From Taenia hydatigena (Eukaryota; Platyhelminthes; Cestoda; Cyclophyllidea; Taeniidae), in the NCBI GenBank assembly GCA_036345935.2, contig JADWOT020000001.1, positions 14,296,295 to 14,360,294 of the forward strand: a DNA stretch of 64,000 bases, in the 5' to 3' direction. Position numbers and translations under genes: made by a program. Shown here piece by piece: positions 1 through 12,928 of this stretch. Below the pieces are notes generated by a model. It was not told where the DNA came from, searched no databases, and was given only the letters and a program-made list of their open reading frames with translations. The number at the start of each line of letters is the position of its first letter. Within the stretch, counting starts at the first letter, position 1.

Positions 1-264
1 ATGCGTGCCTTTACTTAAGAAAAGTGTGCTCAAGGTTTGGAGGTAAAGACGGGAAGAAAATGACTCAGGGAGTGGTGCTAGCAGGATGAGCAACAATGGT
101 AAGGGCATAGCTCGTTGCAAAACTAACTACGCAATGGAGCAGCCCAGTCGAAAAGAAGGGCGTACGGCGTTGGGTATAGACAGCAGAGTTAAGGAAACAC
201 GAAGCTTGGAGTAGTGATTAAAACATAGGTGATCACTGTACCTTTACAGTCTAAAAACTATCAT

Positions 265-460
265 CATCTCAAAGACCGACCCTGAACTGTGGTAAGTCAC
301 CTCGTTCCATCTATGCATCAGGGCTCTGAAACAAACTCCACGAATGAACTCTTTCGACGCCACCAACACTTGTAAGTTTCGAATACGAAGAGTCACCTAA
401 GAACCTTTGACTTTAGCATGATGCTTTCGTGGCTGACCACCAAAAGCATTGTCAAATTGT
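265..460 (+). repeat. Repeat module A, first copy
   Basis: About 190 bp that resembles 1,065-1,250 in the same orientation. Shared landmarks in order are atcatcatctcaaa, a cctcgttccatctatgcatca-like block, a ctcctt/ctctttcgacgc block, and a gtggctgaccac-like end. Identity by eye is around 70%. The distance between copies is about 800 bp. Both copies are mirrored in the right arm near 30,900-31,075 and 30,085-30,270. No function can be assigned. Confidence 0.6.
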
Positions 461-1064
461 GGACTATGCTTGGTTAGAACAGAGACTTATACCACATATG
501 ATGGTCTAGAAGTCCTGTGACATCAAGGAAATGAAGGAAGTCGGTGACTATGCGTCGACTGCGGGAAATGGAATCGAGCATTCTCATCTCCCTGTTTACC
601 CCTTAGGCATATCGTTTTGATCTATTCCTTTAAATTAAGCGTACAGGTATTGGCACATGTATGTCGACTGTCCATTCGATCGTATAAAATACACTGAATC
701 GGCCTTTGTTTTCGTAGTCATAATCACCGACTTCCTTCCTGTTGGCTTCTCCATGGATTTGAGTCTTGTGTTCACTCCTGAGGTGTTTCGAAACCATGCA
801 TACATTTGTAATACCTGCTTTGTCAAAGACAAATCTCAAATAAAGGATATTTATCAAAATTCTTTGATTCAGACCAGGGTTCATACCCTACCCACATATG
901 CCTTAATTTGTTTACTTTAACCATTACTTATAAAAGCGCCTTTGTCAAACCAATCGCATAATTATAGGGTTTAAAAAGGAAGGGACAACTCATAAACATG
1001 CTGCGTAACTAAAATTTATAGCAGACCTCCTTTTTTGGCCGAAATATGAATTTGGGATCTTAGC

Positions 1065-1250
1065 ATCATCTCAAATACTGACTCGAAATCGCAGTGTGCT
1101 GCCTCATTTCATCTATACATCAAAAATGAAGAGCAGATGTTCTACTGAACTCCTTCGACGCTGCCAACGCTTGATAGTATTGATGACGATGAGCCATCGA
1201 AGGACCGCTGACATTCAGCCCGAGGCCTTCGTGACTGACCACACAATCAT
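1065..1250 (+). repeat. Repeat module A, second copy
   Basis: Direct partner of the module at 265-460. It ends in the block cgcacttgccctcatctgcc, which continues into gatgaggctgccgacagaacc. That block recurs in the dispersed copy at 44,190-44,230, so the module belongs to a wider family. No protein domain is recognisable in any frame. Confidence 0.6.
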
Positions 1251-1499
1251 CTACATCGCACTTGCCCTCATCTGCCTTCTGATGAGGCTGCCGACAGAAC
1301 CAAGAACTCAGCATCCACTTCAACCACCATTTCTGAGGTGACTCCGTAGGATAGGTAAAGAATCATTGCTCCCAAATCCGACTTCAACCTTCAACTTAAA
1401 TATGGTCAGCGAGACGTGTCTAAGGGCAAATAAGTAGCCGAATGCGTTCATTGAAGGCACAATAGCTGAAAAGGAAAGAGAAAGCTGTCCAAACTTTGT

Positions 1500-2030
1500 A
1501 AAGATGTGTCTACCAGAAGTACTACGATCACAGCATCAGTGTCACTTGCAAATGCGATTGCATCATGGAAGCTGTCCTGTATTGGCTATGCAATGTCTCC
1601 AACTATCTTCTCTATGATATTGTCATTTAATACAGTCGCGGTTTAAAGTCCGGTGTCTCACATTTTAATCATTAACACCTTCTCATGTTTCACCCCACTC
1701 ACTTCAATCTGTCTCCTTCATCCCGCAGTTTTGCGAATCCATACATTTCATATGCGTGGCATCGCATCAAATTGTACCACATTTCATCTTTGCATATTTG
1801 CCCCTTGATCAGTGATTTTACTCACACCTCTTGCTTAAATGTTTTTCATCCCATGAGGAGTAGGCTTCCAAAGTGCGGTTACTTTATAATTTTATCCACA
1901 TACGGTCATGAAGTGCATTATTAATTGTTCCCTCTGTCGCTCATTTCCAAAGGCTAAAATTTCATATTCATGAGTAGTGTATGGAGACTTACCAAGTTTC
2001 CAAACAAATAAACTGGAGTATGTATGCGTG
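1500..2030 (+). repeat. Repeat module B, first copy
   Basis: About 530 bp that aligns in the same orientation with 9,225-9,725, about 7.7 kb downstream in the same arm. Shared blocks in order include gaaagctgtcc-like, a pyrimidine-rich stretch with atttcatat, ccacatttcat, cagtgatttt/cagtgacttt, tgcttaaatgttt/tgcttggatgttt, and tacggtcatgaagt. Identity is roughly 65-75%, much lower than between the palindrome arms. The module duplication is therefore older than the arm homogenisation. Confidence 0.7.
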
Positions 2031-4859
2031 TGTACGTAAGAAGTGTTTCGATGGTCTTAGTAGTTGGGTTGGAATCATGACCTGTGCCATAATGGAAGGA
2101 TTATTGTTAGAAACGTAGCATTGCAAGAGCAGTCACAGTGGATGCAACTTGACACCCTATCTCTAAAGCCACATCACCTTTTTCAAGAATTACTTGCTAC
2201 TAAAAAGCGCTGAGTACCAAATTAAAGTACTGGATCTATTAGGAATTGGTCTTATAATGTGCATTGACGAAAGCTCAAATAGGCTCGTAAACGTCTAAAA
2301 CTAATCTTGACGTTAGATCTTAAGCCTCTTAAAGCTCCGATTGCAGTTTCATGTTTTACCATCCCTTATTTTTTTCTTGGGCTGCTTGGAGGATTACCAG
2401 CTTATTGGTTTATGACAGTAAAAATGTATTCTTAGCTGCATAACAGCTGTTAAGATATTTGGGCATTGATCGCTTAAAAATATCTTCTCACACTTCTTTT
2501 TTATGTGGAACGTGGTGAAAAGTGGGTAGGGCATTAAAGAGCACGCCAGTTGAGCTTCTGTCTTGAACGTGTTTTTTTTGCAAGCATTAGGCGCATGCTT
2601 AGGTACTCGCCTACTTTTGAGCTGAGGAGTGTCACGAGCATGCTATAAGTGCCTTTCTTTCATCTGCGTTGAATCCATGTCTACCAATTGTGACGGTTCT
2701 CATAGCAGCAGAATATGGAATTGACAAATCGCACCCAATTTGAGTTTCAAACTCATCTAGTCTGCTTGACTGAGCATCACTACAACTACTTTTGGAGAAA
2801 TGCCAGAAGTCACTTATCAACTGTTGGGTCACCTCTAGTTTTCAACCAAAATGAAAGAAATATAGTCTCTTTAGCGCTTTTATTCATAATGGGCGAGTTT
2901 TGTTTCACTTAGCTGCAGGAACCGTTGGAATCAGCCATTTTATACACTGCTATTTAAAGGTCTTTTGAACGTTGTATGTATCGTCATTAGATCGCGTTTG
3001 CGCGATCTTTAAGTGACTTTGTCAGACAAAGTGAATGCAAGTAAGGGATAACATGCGACGTCGTTTTCAACGTAGTAGTTATTCATCGGCAGAAAAAAGG
3101 CAAAACCTCAACAGCTCTACATCTGTTAGTCAGTAGTGACAATCGCAAAGCATTTCTCTGCTTCCATTCTTCCTCCTTATTCTGCCTCACATGACAACCC
3201 TTTGCTATTAACTCACAAAAAGCAGTTAAAATCGCGGTGCTCAAGTAAATATGTGCAGTTTATTGACCCTCTGCATCAAATGTTTCATGGGCATAATTTG
3301 CTCATTTAATCCACCGATCAAGAGGAGGCCCACGTTTTGATTTCAGTGGTTACTCTAAAGTATGCATGAAGGAGTCAATTGCAGCATGCTAATCGCATTT
3401 GCCTCTACACTGGTTCCTGACAGAATGGTTATCACGAAGATGAGTCCATTCGGCATGAAGACTTATTCATCCTTACACTAAATGGCTATTGAAGGTACAA
3501 TATTTTCTACATAACGTAGGGTAGGTGGTTTACAATTTGCTCATGAGCATCTGAAGCATAGTACCAAGGGACATGTAGTAGTTCTATGGGCGAAAATGAA
3601 GCAAATACATATCGGTGAACCATTTGAGGTCAACTTGAAGATCCTTTTGACCATCAGCATCAAAAAGACCTCCAATAATTACTGCCGCAAACGAGTTTTC
3701 AGGATTGCGGAAAAATGGGGGTGTTAGTCTTATAGCTTGTGCTATTTCTAGTATTCACTTGGCATATATGCGGTTTTTTTTGCATTTTTGTAGCAAAAGG
3801 ATTTTTTAGGAGTATAGGTGCCATTGATGAGTCGAAGATTAGGACTGCCTCTTGGCCGTGTTACACTACCTTGCTTCGTATGGCAGGTAATCTAAGCACT
3901 TTATCTTGACTCACTCATTGAGGCCATTTTATGTGCCTCAATGATGCTGCCACGTGACATCCCTCCTCATTTGTGTGCAATCAAAGCTATTGTCTAGAAT
4001 AAGATGCAAGTTACTGTTTCAAAATGCGTGGTGCTAAAGGAAGAAGCAGTGACTTTGGAGACAGTAGTAGATATTGTGGTCAGAGCGGGGTCAGCAGTGC
4101 CACCCAAAGACCAATAAGTGCATCTCTATTGATGCAGTGAAAAATGCGACCCCGTAGATTGCATTCAAAGGTGCATGGACAAGTGCAACAAGCGGTGTCT
4201 AAAAGATGAGAAAAATAGGAATAAAAGTGAGGTAAAGACATTGCTTAAAATACTATGCAGTTGGATTTGTAGACATGCACACACCAGGGTGGATGAGTAC
4301 ATCCGGAAGTGGCTGAAGGGAAGAATGAAGCTATGGATCAATAGGCGAAGGATTAAAGAGAGCGGCTACGAGAGCATAAAAAGGATATAAAATGAGAACC
4401 GAGAGGAAAGTGACCGAGCAAAACCTAATCGTCAGTTAGGCATGGTTGCGCAGATAATGCAACGACGGACGGGTTTCTCAGTAGCTGTAAACGAAATAAC
4501 TGTTTGTCTATCCGTTTTGTGATGTTATGTCTGCCGAGAGCACAATAATCTCTCAATTAGTGCCGCTTGTAAATGTGTTATGACGGATATCTACTGAGAT
4601 GCAAAGTTTCGTCTGCAGTAGAGCTTTTAATCCCCAGACGCACATTGTACTATGCCGATTACTAAAACATCTGCCGTCATAAATACGTAGCCTAAAATAA
4701 CTCGATTACGCTTTGAAGATCCACATCGAAGTGTTTAAATTACCATGTAGGTGGACAGTAAAAATCAGAAAATAATGTATAAGGGAATAAGATCAGAAAA
4801 TGCACATTTGTGCTAGTGTTTTCCATTTGCTGATGATAGTCAATACAGCACTTCACCTT

Positions 4860-5450
4860 GTTGGGAAATCGAGCAAACAAGCATTGTCTGAATTACCTTC
4901 GATACTGCTATGAACACTTTCCTTATTTACAAATGTGTCATAAATAAAGTAAGTGGTTCTTTAGTAAGGCTCGCATCGTACGAGCAGTTTTTGGTCTAAT
5001 ATTTTGCTGCAGTGTCTGAAATGCCAATTTGGAAAAGGCATTTCTCACGCTCTTCTGCTTCATTGTCTGCTATCTCTGTGCCCTGCTGAGTTGTATAGCA
5101 ACCCGTCTGGAGAAGAGTGATGCAGGTCTAACAATGTTAAATTTGCGTCAAAGTGGACGCACTACTTGCAGATAAAAAGTGATCAACCTGATCACTGCTC
5201 TGCTAGGTGGTCCACATGTTCCAAAAGGCGGAAAGAAACACGTCATTGGTGCGTCGAAGCAAGCTTTTTTTGGAAACAAAGATAAAGCCAGATGTTATCT
5301 ACCAAATATAGGTGCCACTAGGTTAAGAAAGAATTTGGCTGTGAGAGAGGCAACCAGCAATTCTGTCAAAGGTTGCAAGATTTTGTTTGGTCAACCACAC
5401 TATTGGGATAAGGCGAGTCCAATTCAACTTTTGCTGTGAATTCAAAAACA
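4860..5450 (+). repeat. Repeat module C, first copy
   Basis: About 590 bp that aligns in the same orientation with 8,025-8,545. Shared blocks in order are gtctgaattgcctt/gtctgaattacctt, gcagtttttggtc/gcagtttttagtc, gctgcagtg.ct.aaatgccaat, attctgcttcat, atcactgct/accactgcatcgctagg, gagagaggcaa, and ggcg.gtccaat.ca.cttt. Identity is roughly 65-70%. No coding potential is recognised. The 86-codon frame 5,179-5,439 lies inside the module and lacks any motif I know. Confidence 0.7.
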
Positions 5451-5582
5451 GGCTAAGTAAATGGTCTTCAATTTTCGCTGTATCATTCAGATAAATCTGC
5501 AGCATCTACAATGGAAACAAAATATTGCTATTATTTTGGAGTCAAATTACCATTTAATGGCCGTTACTACGATACTGGAGGC

Positions 5583-5599
5583 AGAAGAAGAAGAAGAGG
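5583..5599 (+). repeat. Short AGA/GAA microsatellite
   Basis: A run of about five AGA triplets, mirrored at 25,737-25,753 in the right arm. The repeat number is equal in both arms, which fits recent homogenisation because such tracts normally change length fast. Confidence 0.7.
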
Positions 5600-8024
5600 C
5601 AGCTGCTTCTCCCTGGAACGCCCGTAAATGTTCTCAATTTTATGGCGGAAGGGCAAATATTTTATTCGAAACGCTCTGCTTACACATGTCTATAATAGCA
5701 AATCGCAACACGTGTACTTACTCACTCTTTTACGTTATTTGCTAACAGAAGTGCTTGCACCGTGATTTGCTCTTCACAATCTTGTCGCTCGTTATGTCAC
5801 CAACACTGGTCGACATGTTACCCATGCGATTCATACCTACAAGATGCAATATACTTCATTCATCCATGCATGCCTGGAATTCAAAGCGCTGCCAACAAAA
5901 CTAACGGTTGAGGATTCCCTGTAGAACAGACACAAGCCTACAAGAGACCGATCTGCATGGTGTAGCCGGTGAGTACAGGTGCGAAGCTTCTCTGCTTCGG
6001 CGAAAACCAGCTACATTTGGCTAGTCAAAACGAGGTGAGTTTCAACAAATCAATGGCAGCCTAAGCGACCAGTGGGGAAATCGCATCAATTCTTTGGACA
6101 AATGGTCATTCACATAACATGACGTGATTTTAAGGCGCAACCATCCGTCGTTTAATGAGATTTTATTTCATGGGTGTTAGTTTAACACAGTCCAATGACT
6201 TCATGGCTACCGCGACATTATTTATCGCCGCATTTAAGTGCCTGACATTCGTCTGATGAAATTATGGAAAGGAGGTACGAACTGAAACCCAGCCCGTTTT
6301 CGAATAGTTTGGCTTCTATCCCGGACTCTTCCTCTTTCTGTGCTTTCAACTCATGCAGCAATCAGCATCATGTTGACAGCCACTTGTTCGAGTAATTGCT
6401 GCAATTTTGACAGCCATTCAATCGGCACTTGACGCAACACCCGTGTAGGTTAGCATCTCTAACATGGACAAATTGTGAGAAAGAACGAAGTGTTATGCGA
6501 CTGGTTGGCAATGGTAAGTTGTCAACTAAGGTTTTGCTTGTCCCAAGGACAGCTAGATTTGCCATGTCTCGCTAGTTGCCACTGATAGCTGATGTGACAT
6601 TTTGAGGCCGGCGAATCAACATCAGAGCAATAGTTACTTCTCTTGTAGACATGAGCAATCTTTGACCCTGTACTAGGCCTTGTTGATCACTCTAGCCGAC
6701 ACTCTTTGAAAAGTAGGCAAGTATAAGCCACTTAATTTTGGTTTAGTGAAACATTTTGATTTTGCAGTTGAATTGAACTCCCTAGCTTCCCACTAAGCGA
6801 CATTGTTTGGATGTGGGTGTCACGTGATTGTGGCAATGCAGTCTTATAGGAAAGCAGTGGTTTTAGGCAAGGGGATGCGCTTGTAATCGTCTGATGGTGG
6901 AGAGTCTTACTGTCATAGGCTGGATCACTCATGGGCTCTTAAGCGGAGTAACTGAAGAGAGACCGTGGAAGTGGGAATCAGAGTGCCCTGATGTATGCAC
7001 GTAGACAATTTACGTACTTTCACACTCGCAGAATGTAGTAAGCAGACAATATTATCGGATTCCATATTATTCCACATAGTGGTAAATCATAGCAGGCTGA
7101 CTTTCACTTTTGTTTGTTTCACTCCCTTTTGTCACAAAAATTATTTTTTTCTTTCAGAAGTTTGCAAAAAGCATTTGTAAATGCAAACTAAATAGGTACA
7201 CTCCACGAAACACACTTCTAGGCGCTTACGCTTATTTTCTGATGTGATCACCGATCGCACTTAGAGCATTCGTTTGCACCACTGGTGTCACTGCTCCTTG
7301 CTTTAGTATTACCTTATTCAATATCGTAGTATGTACTGAAATGATCCACAATCAAGTACACTGCGGAAGGATAGCATGATAGGATAGAAACTGACATGCG
7401 AAACAGCACAAATGTGTGTATAGAAGAGTACAGAAGAATGAAGAGTAGCAGAGAAGACTAAAGCATGGTGCAGCTAATTGAAATGTAGCAAAGAGGGTCA
7501 GTGATCACGAAAATTCCATTTACGTCACTAATGTGTGTAGTAACCCAGTCCCGCGTAGCACAACCTCGGTAGGTGCCAAACCCACGGACATCCACGCAGA
7601 GCTATTGCTGATATGTGATTCCATCATTTTAATAACCACTCAACTCTCAACTTTCCTATTTAATTGCATATCCCACTAATTCTCTTTTCTTCTGTAATAT
7701 CTTGGCTGCTCCATACAACTCACTACGAGCTTCAGCCTTTTTAACACTTGTCTAGCATTATTTTAAGAATTATGTCTAGAATCAAATGTCTTCCACCTCA
7801 TCAAATTTATTAGGTCTTCTAGTTGTATCCGCAACATCATTATAATTTTTGTCAGAAATATTTGAGGAGTTTTTGCACAGCATGCAGTTCAAAATCAGGT
7901 ATTTTTTGACAATGAAAAACATGACCTCAGTCTTAAAATAGTAAAATTGTGCTGAAATCCACCAATTGACGCGTTTGGTTAAACACACTTCCCTCGCTGG
8001 TTGCATCAAATGGAGTGCCGCAAG

Positions 8025-8545
8025 TTGATAGGAAATTGGCCACACTTGTGTCGTCTGAATTGCCTTTGATGGTTCCCAAATAAGGCCCGTATTGTAAGGG
8101 CAGTTTTTAGTCGCATTTTTGTGCTGCAGTGCCTAAAATGCCAATCCGTTATCAATCATTCCCGCGCTATTCTGCTTCATCATCCACTGCCTCCTTGCCT
8201 TACTGTACCGTGGTACAGGTCTAGTAGTGGTTAATATACGTCGAGGTGGGCACATCATCTGTAGCAAAAGTGACTAATCCAACCACTGCATCGCTAGGAG
8301 CTCTACTCGGTCTAAACGGGACAAGGGAAAACGTCACTGCCGTATAAATACGAAACATTTTCTGTAAGCAAAATCAGACCAAACGTTACAGACCAATTAT
8401 TAGTGCTACTGGCTTAAAAAGAATTCGGATCTGAGAGAGGCAATCAGCAATACAGTAAGATTTTGATCACTCAGCTGCAACATTTTCGTAAGGCGGGTCC
8501 AATCCACTTTTCGCTCTGATTTTGAAAGCGGACTAGGTCACTGGT
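8025..8545 (+). repeat. Repeat module C, second copy
   Basis: Direct partner of 4,860-5,450. Together with modules A and B it shows that each palindrome arm is itself a mosaic of old direct duplications. The mirror copy lies near 22,791-23,311. Confidence 0.7.
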
Positions 8546-9224
8546 GCGTGCACCACCTAGATCAGAGACGTCACTAGCGTTCATTCACTTTTTTCCTTTT
8601 CCACATTTCAAATCACAGCATTCCTCATCGACTACGCATTTAGCACTTCTCTTACCTCCACACTTGCCTTGATAATACCCACAAAACAATGTGTTTTTGG
8701 CTTTTAGTCATTGTCAGCTGTTGTAGAAGCCCATATCGCCTGTGTAGTAGGAAGCTTCGCCTTCAACAGACGCAGAGGAGCACTTCGAGACGTTCACACC
8801 ACCCAAATCAATACAAATTTCGAGTGTTATTAAGCATCACGCTTTAATTGCTGATAATGTGAACCGTGACGAAGTAAATCAAAGGAAACTTCCTTTGACT
8901 ACCCTCTACTTCATCTCAAAATTGCCTCATTCCCTAGCAGATTGGCAATCTTTCATATGCTGCCCGTGTGCCGTTTTAGTACTTCGCTCTACATAGCGGC
9001 GTATGTCGAATTTCCGTTTGTTTGCCCTCATTCCGCAATCTCTTCCTTTTTTCTTCTGCTACTCCGCAAGCAGCTCACTAAAAGCAGGTTATTGGTGGTG
9101 ATACTAAGGCAACCCTTCAATACGGAGAATATACTAAGGCTTACGAGTCTAACTTTTGCTTCCAAATCATATTGGACTATTGGGATGTGGCGAAAGATAC
9201 ACTGGCTAAAAGGAAAGGGTAAAA

Positions 9225-9725
9225 TGTCCATAGCATTTGTGATAATGTTGGAGTACAGTAACTAATGCGTTAGTGTTACTTGCTAATGTGCCCGTATCGT
9301 GAAAGCTGTCCCGCATTAGAGATTCAATCCCCTCAATCATCTAATATATGTTGTGGTCATATCAACTTATTTGTAAATACAAGCTCCATTTCTCATATTT
9401 ATATTGCCCCTACCTTTCTATGCTTTACCTTACTATCTCCTAAACATCCGCTCTCTTCTTTCCGCATTTACACAACGCCATGCATTCTATGTGCGTAGAG
9501 TCGCGTCGGAGTGCACCACATTTCATATCTGCATATGATTCCATAATCAGTGACTTTGTCTACACCTTTTGCTTGGATGTTTATCATATTATGAGAAATA
9601 GACTTCCAAAATGCAGCTGCTTTATACTTGCATCCACTTACGGTCATGAAGTTCCCTAACGGTTGTAGCCTTTTTCGCTTAATTCCAAAACCCAAATTTC
9701 TCGTACTCATGAGCGCACGTGTGTG
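9225..9725 (+). repeat. Repeat module B, second copy
   Basis: Direct partner of 1,500-2,030, sharing the ordered blocks listed there. It ends at a short GT-rich run (about 9,718-9,740). Its mirror lies near 21,611-22,111 in the right arm. The 99-codon minus-strand frame here (9,468-9,767) has no recognisable domain and is probably incidental. Confidence 0.7.
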
Positions 9726-12700
9726 TGTGAGTGTGTGCGCAGGAAAACGACATTTGTGGACAATCATGGGAGTTGGGTTGTAGTGATCAATAAGTACCGT
9801 GCAAATTTTTAGAAGTTCCCCTGATAAGTGGCCACCATGCCTTTCGAAGGGATGCTGTCTTCCTCAGTATGGTCTGAGCGTGCTGACAACCTCTGGAAAC
9901 GCAGGCACACTCAAGCATTGTAAGTAAATACCTCTGACTGAAATAGGATTAACGTGACCGGATTAGTGCTTTGACAGCTCCCATTCTCTGACCAACCTGG
10001 CAAGTAAGCAAATACCATAAGACGCTGTAAATTAAGCTCATACAAAACGAGAAACACGCCTCAACAAAGTGCCTTTACTCAGTTGCTTTGAACCCGTAAT
10101 TTAGACGTAGCGCTATTCCATCTAATTGAGTCAGCTAATACAGTGGATGGATATTGAGACAAAAAGGCCTGTGGAGTCAAAAGAAGCCAGATTTGTTGGT
10201 TTGATGCAAGCAGAAGTTTGAATGGAGTAATTTGATAGGTTTATTTTCTTTCGCATTTGTCTTCACCGCAGCCATCTCCTTCTTCTTCTTTTTTGATACT
10301 AGTTTGCTGAAAGGCCTATATCACGAATTCAATCCCAGCGAAAATGCGTCTGTTCGATTCTCGTCATTTAATAGCCTTACTGTGTAATATCTATTAATTG
10401 AACTTTCTTTTAGGGTTATTACAATTGCAATCCAATTTCAGTAGTTAGACGTATGATCACTTTGGCATATCCAATTCGTGAGTCCATTTGCATTTAGCTA
10501 TTTAAACTGACCCACCTTTGAAAGCGCAACAGAAAATTGGTCGCTGGTAATGTGGAGGGAAAGCGTTACGATTGTCAAATAATTAGCAGCAATCATAGGG
10601 AAGTTCAAGAGTTTAATTTGTTCACACCTAGCAATCAGATGTGCATACAGTCGATTGTGGATGAAACCAGTCACAACACCGAGACCAATTGCGTATTCTG
10701 ACCATCAATTTTGCATGCAATTAGATACTTCTCATCACAAGACCCTAGAGATGACTACTTATTGAGGTTTATTGAATGCAAACAGCCTAAATCTGCATGA
10801 CAGCTGTAGTCTCAAAGCATTCAGTAAAAGCACGCTTCTTCCATCGATCGACTATGGTGACTAACAGGAAGTATCCTGCATGATGATGCACAAGTTGGGT
10901 GCATCCATTTCTAGACCTCTAAGATGCAACAGAGAATACCCTACAACTTATTTGCCATCATGTACTTTCCAATGTGTGTGTGCCATTTGTGAGCCTATTC
11001 GAGGAATAAGCTGGAACAAGAAAAGATGCATAAAATTGTTACAATGTTACCTTATCTTTGGCTGCACTGCGCATACGCATGTCGGACAAGTGCTTCATTT
11101 CTATGAACTACCTTTAATCTTGAAGCAATTACATTCACTTGGAAAGCTATTCCGCATTTTCGAGCAATAGACAAAAATAGTTTTTAGCATATAATCTTAC
11201 ACAAAACTTGTGTACATGATTGTCGAGCTAACCAGGGTTATATGGGCGCGGTTTATTGAGTTATGCGTCTCGGTACTCATTCAACCGCTGCGGCTGCGTT
11301 GGTTCATATATGTTAGTCAATATTTCGGCTGCCTTATTGTTGTGGCATAAATGTGTCCATTACATTGTTACATAGAATTACATCCGATCACACACAGCCA
11401 CATTTCATCTTACTGTGATGCGTTTGAGTCTAATATGTTGCAGTCGGCTTTGGTTACGCTTTCCTTCACAGCAGCGGCAGCCGAAGAAGCGATGAATGTC
11501 AGGTCATCACAAAATTGAAAGAGAGTGCTTTGTTACTTCGGCCAGCGATTCTGCAAAGCCATGCGCCTTTGTTGTAGAACAGAACGACACTTCGATCTGA
11601 AACTGCGACCTAATGCTATTGTGGTTACAATGCCTCTGAAACATTAATCACCAAAATTACGAGTCTCTGTTTTCCTACCGCTCTTTGCTGAACATCTCCG
11701 AAGTAAGCGTAAGGAGAAGATGTCTTAGATTCAAACAGCCAAATCATTTCATGGTGCGAATTTGCAGTTTGGCAGGAAAGACCGGAAGTGGGATTTGACC
11801 TAAGCTAACCTCTTGTCTATGTAGAGCACATTCTGCTCAACGGAAGTTGACTTAGGAACAGACAAGGTTAATTTGACCACAGCTGCCCTGTACACCAGAG
11901 ACGGACAGATTCGTGTCATATATGTACTAATCTGCTCGCTACTACTGTGTCTCTAGCAATTCCTAGGCAATATTTTTGATTAACTAAAAGGAAAATGGGG
12001 TAGATGCCAATTTTAACAAGTCAATCTTTTTATCAATCTATCAAGTACAACAGTTAGGAGGAATTTGTATAATCAAAAAGCCGAATGTTAGAAAACAACT
12101 GCGCCATTGAGATCTACGAACAAGCTGCCAGGGAGCACATGAGTTGTGCGAGAAGTAGAGATGTGTAGATCTTTAGTGTGTGGAAAATGAAGGGTTCTAC
12201 AAATTCATTTATTATGGTTTTTGCATCAAAGGCAGTCGATGCCGAAGTATTTCTCACCTTTGTAGTTGTGTAATTAACCAGCAGAGGCCATCATCTAATT
12301 CCTTTCCATGCTAGTTTAAAAAAAGGCAACTGAGGCACACTGTTGTGTGTCGCATTCGGTTAAAGCTGCTCAACAGCTCAACAACCGCGTTGACGCCTCG
12401 TGAAACCAGCTGTGTTTGCTTCGTTAATACGGTGCATTGAAATTCCACCTTCAGCCTTCAGCTATCAGTCAAACATGTCCCAAGGAAAACAATGCCACTT
12501 AGCATTGACAGCATGGCAGTAAACCCGGAGGAATGTGCTTGATCAAACACGCCACATAACCCATTAAATGGTGTGAACCACATGTTTTTCCTTTTTCCTC
12601 GAATCCTCGCATAAGCAATCTTAGTACTGGAGATGCATTGGAGACGTGCTTCCTCATTGCACCTTTCCTGAGTAAAATTACTATTGTAAATAGTATCTCC

Positions 12701-12849
12701 AAACCCATTGACTATATTTGCGGGGTTTGTAATTAGTAACTCGAAGGAAACGGTCTTGATGTTAGATATACCTTAGTGACGTGTTTCTCCTCCGTCATGC
12801 TGAGGCTCACGTAACATTGTTAACTTGGCCTTCACTGCTTGTATGTCTA

Positions 12850-12928
12850 GTCGCGTATAATACTTAAGAGCGAAGAACTAGAAATACATTAGGAATTCCC
12901 CATGCAGGTTCAAATCCTGCTCGCGACG
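12850..12928 (+). other. Degenerate tRNA-like sequence (tRNA pseudogene or SINE head)
   Basis: The 3' half looks like a tRNA. A perfect five-pair T-arm (gcagg, loop ttcaaat, cctgc) at 12,904-12,920 contains the polymerase III B-box form GGTTCAAATCC. It is followed directly by tcgcgac, which pairs with gtcgcgt at 12,850-12,856 in six of seven positions as an acceptor stem. The whole span is 79 nt, normal for a tRNA. The D arm lacks the conserved GG, and I cannot find a properly stacked anticodon arm. It is therefore more likely a pseudogene or a tRNA-derived retroelement fragment than a working tRNA. No CCA is encoded. Confidence 0.4.

Larger units (their letters stand above)
1..12378 (+). repeat. 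Left arm of a giant inverted repeat (palindrome)
   Basis: This segment is the reverse complement of 18,959-31,339. Left and right coordinates of matching points sum to about 31,336, so the palindrome centre lies near 15,668. Every open frame I compared between about 2,600 and 11,200 reappears with an identical translation on the other strand at its mirror position. Identity is lower at the outer end: roughly 90-95% over the first kilobase, with 16-18 bp indels such as the extra bases near 396. It rises through 1,100-1,700. After about 12,290 it drops again until homology stops at the shared motif gctgctcaacagct. The window begins inside the arm, so its true outer end is unknown. I recognise no gene, transposase or reverse transcriptase in it. 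The open frames (107 codons or fewer) look like chance frames in AT-rich repeat DNA. Confidence 0.95.

Noticed and set aside
7560..7610. Possible second tRNA-like block (cgtgggtttggcac and relatives at 18,280 and 44,540)
   Set aside because: The copies share blocks as members of the arm repeat family, but I could not fold any of them into a T-arm plus acceptor stem.
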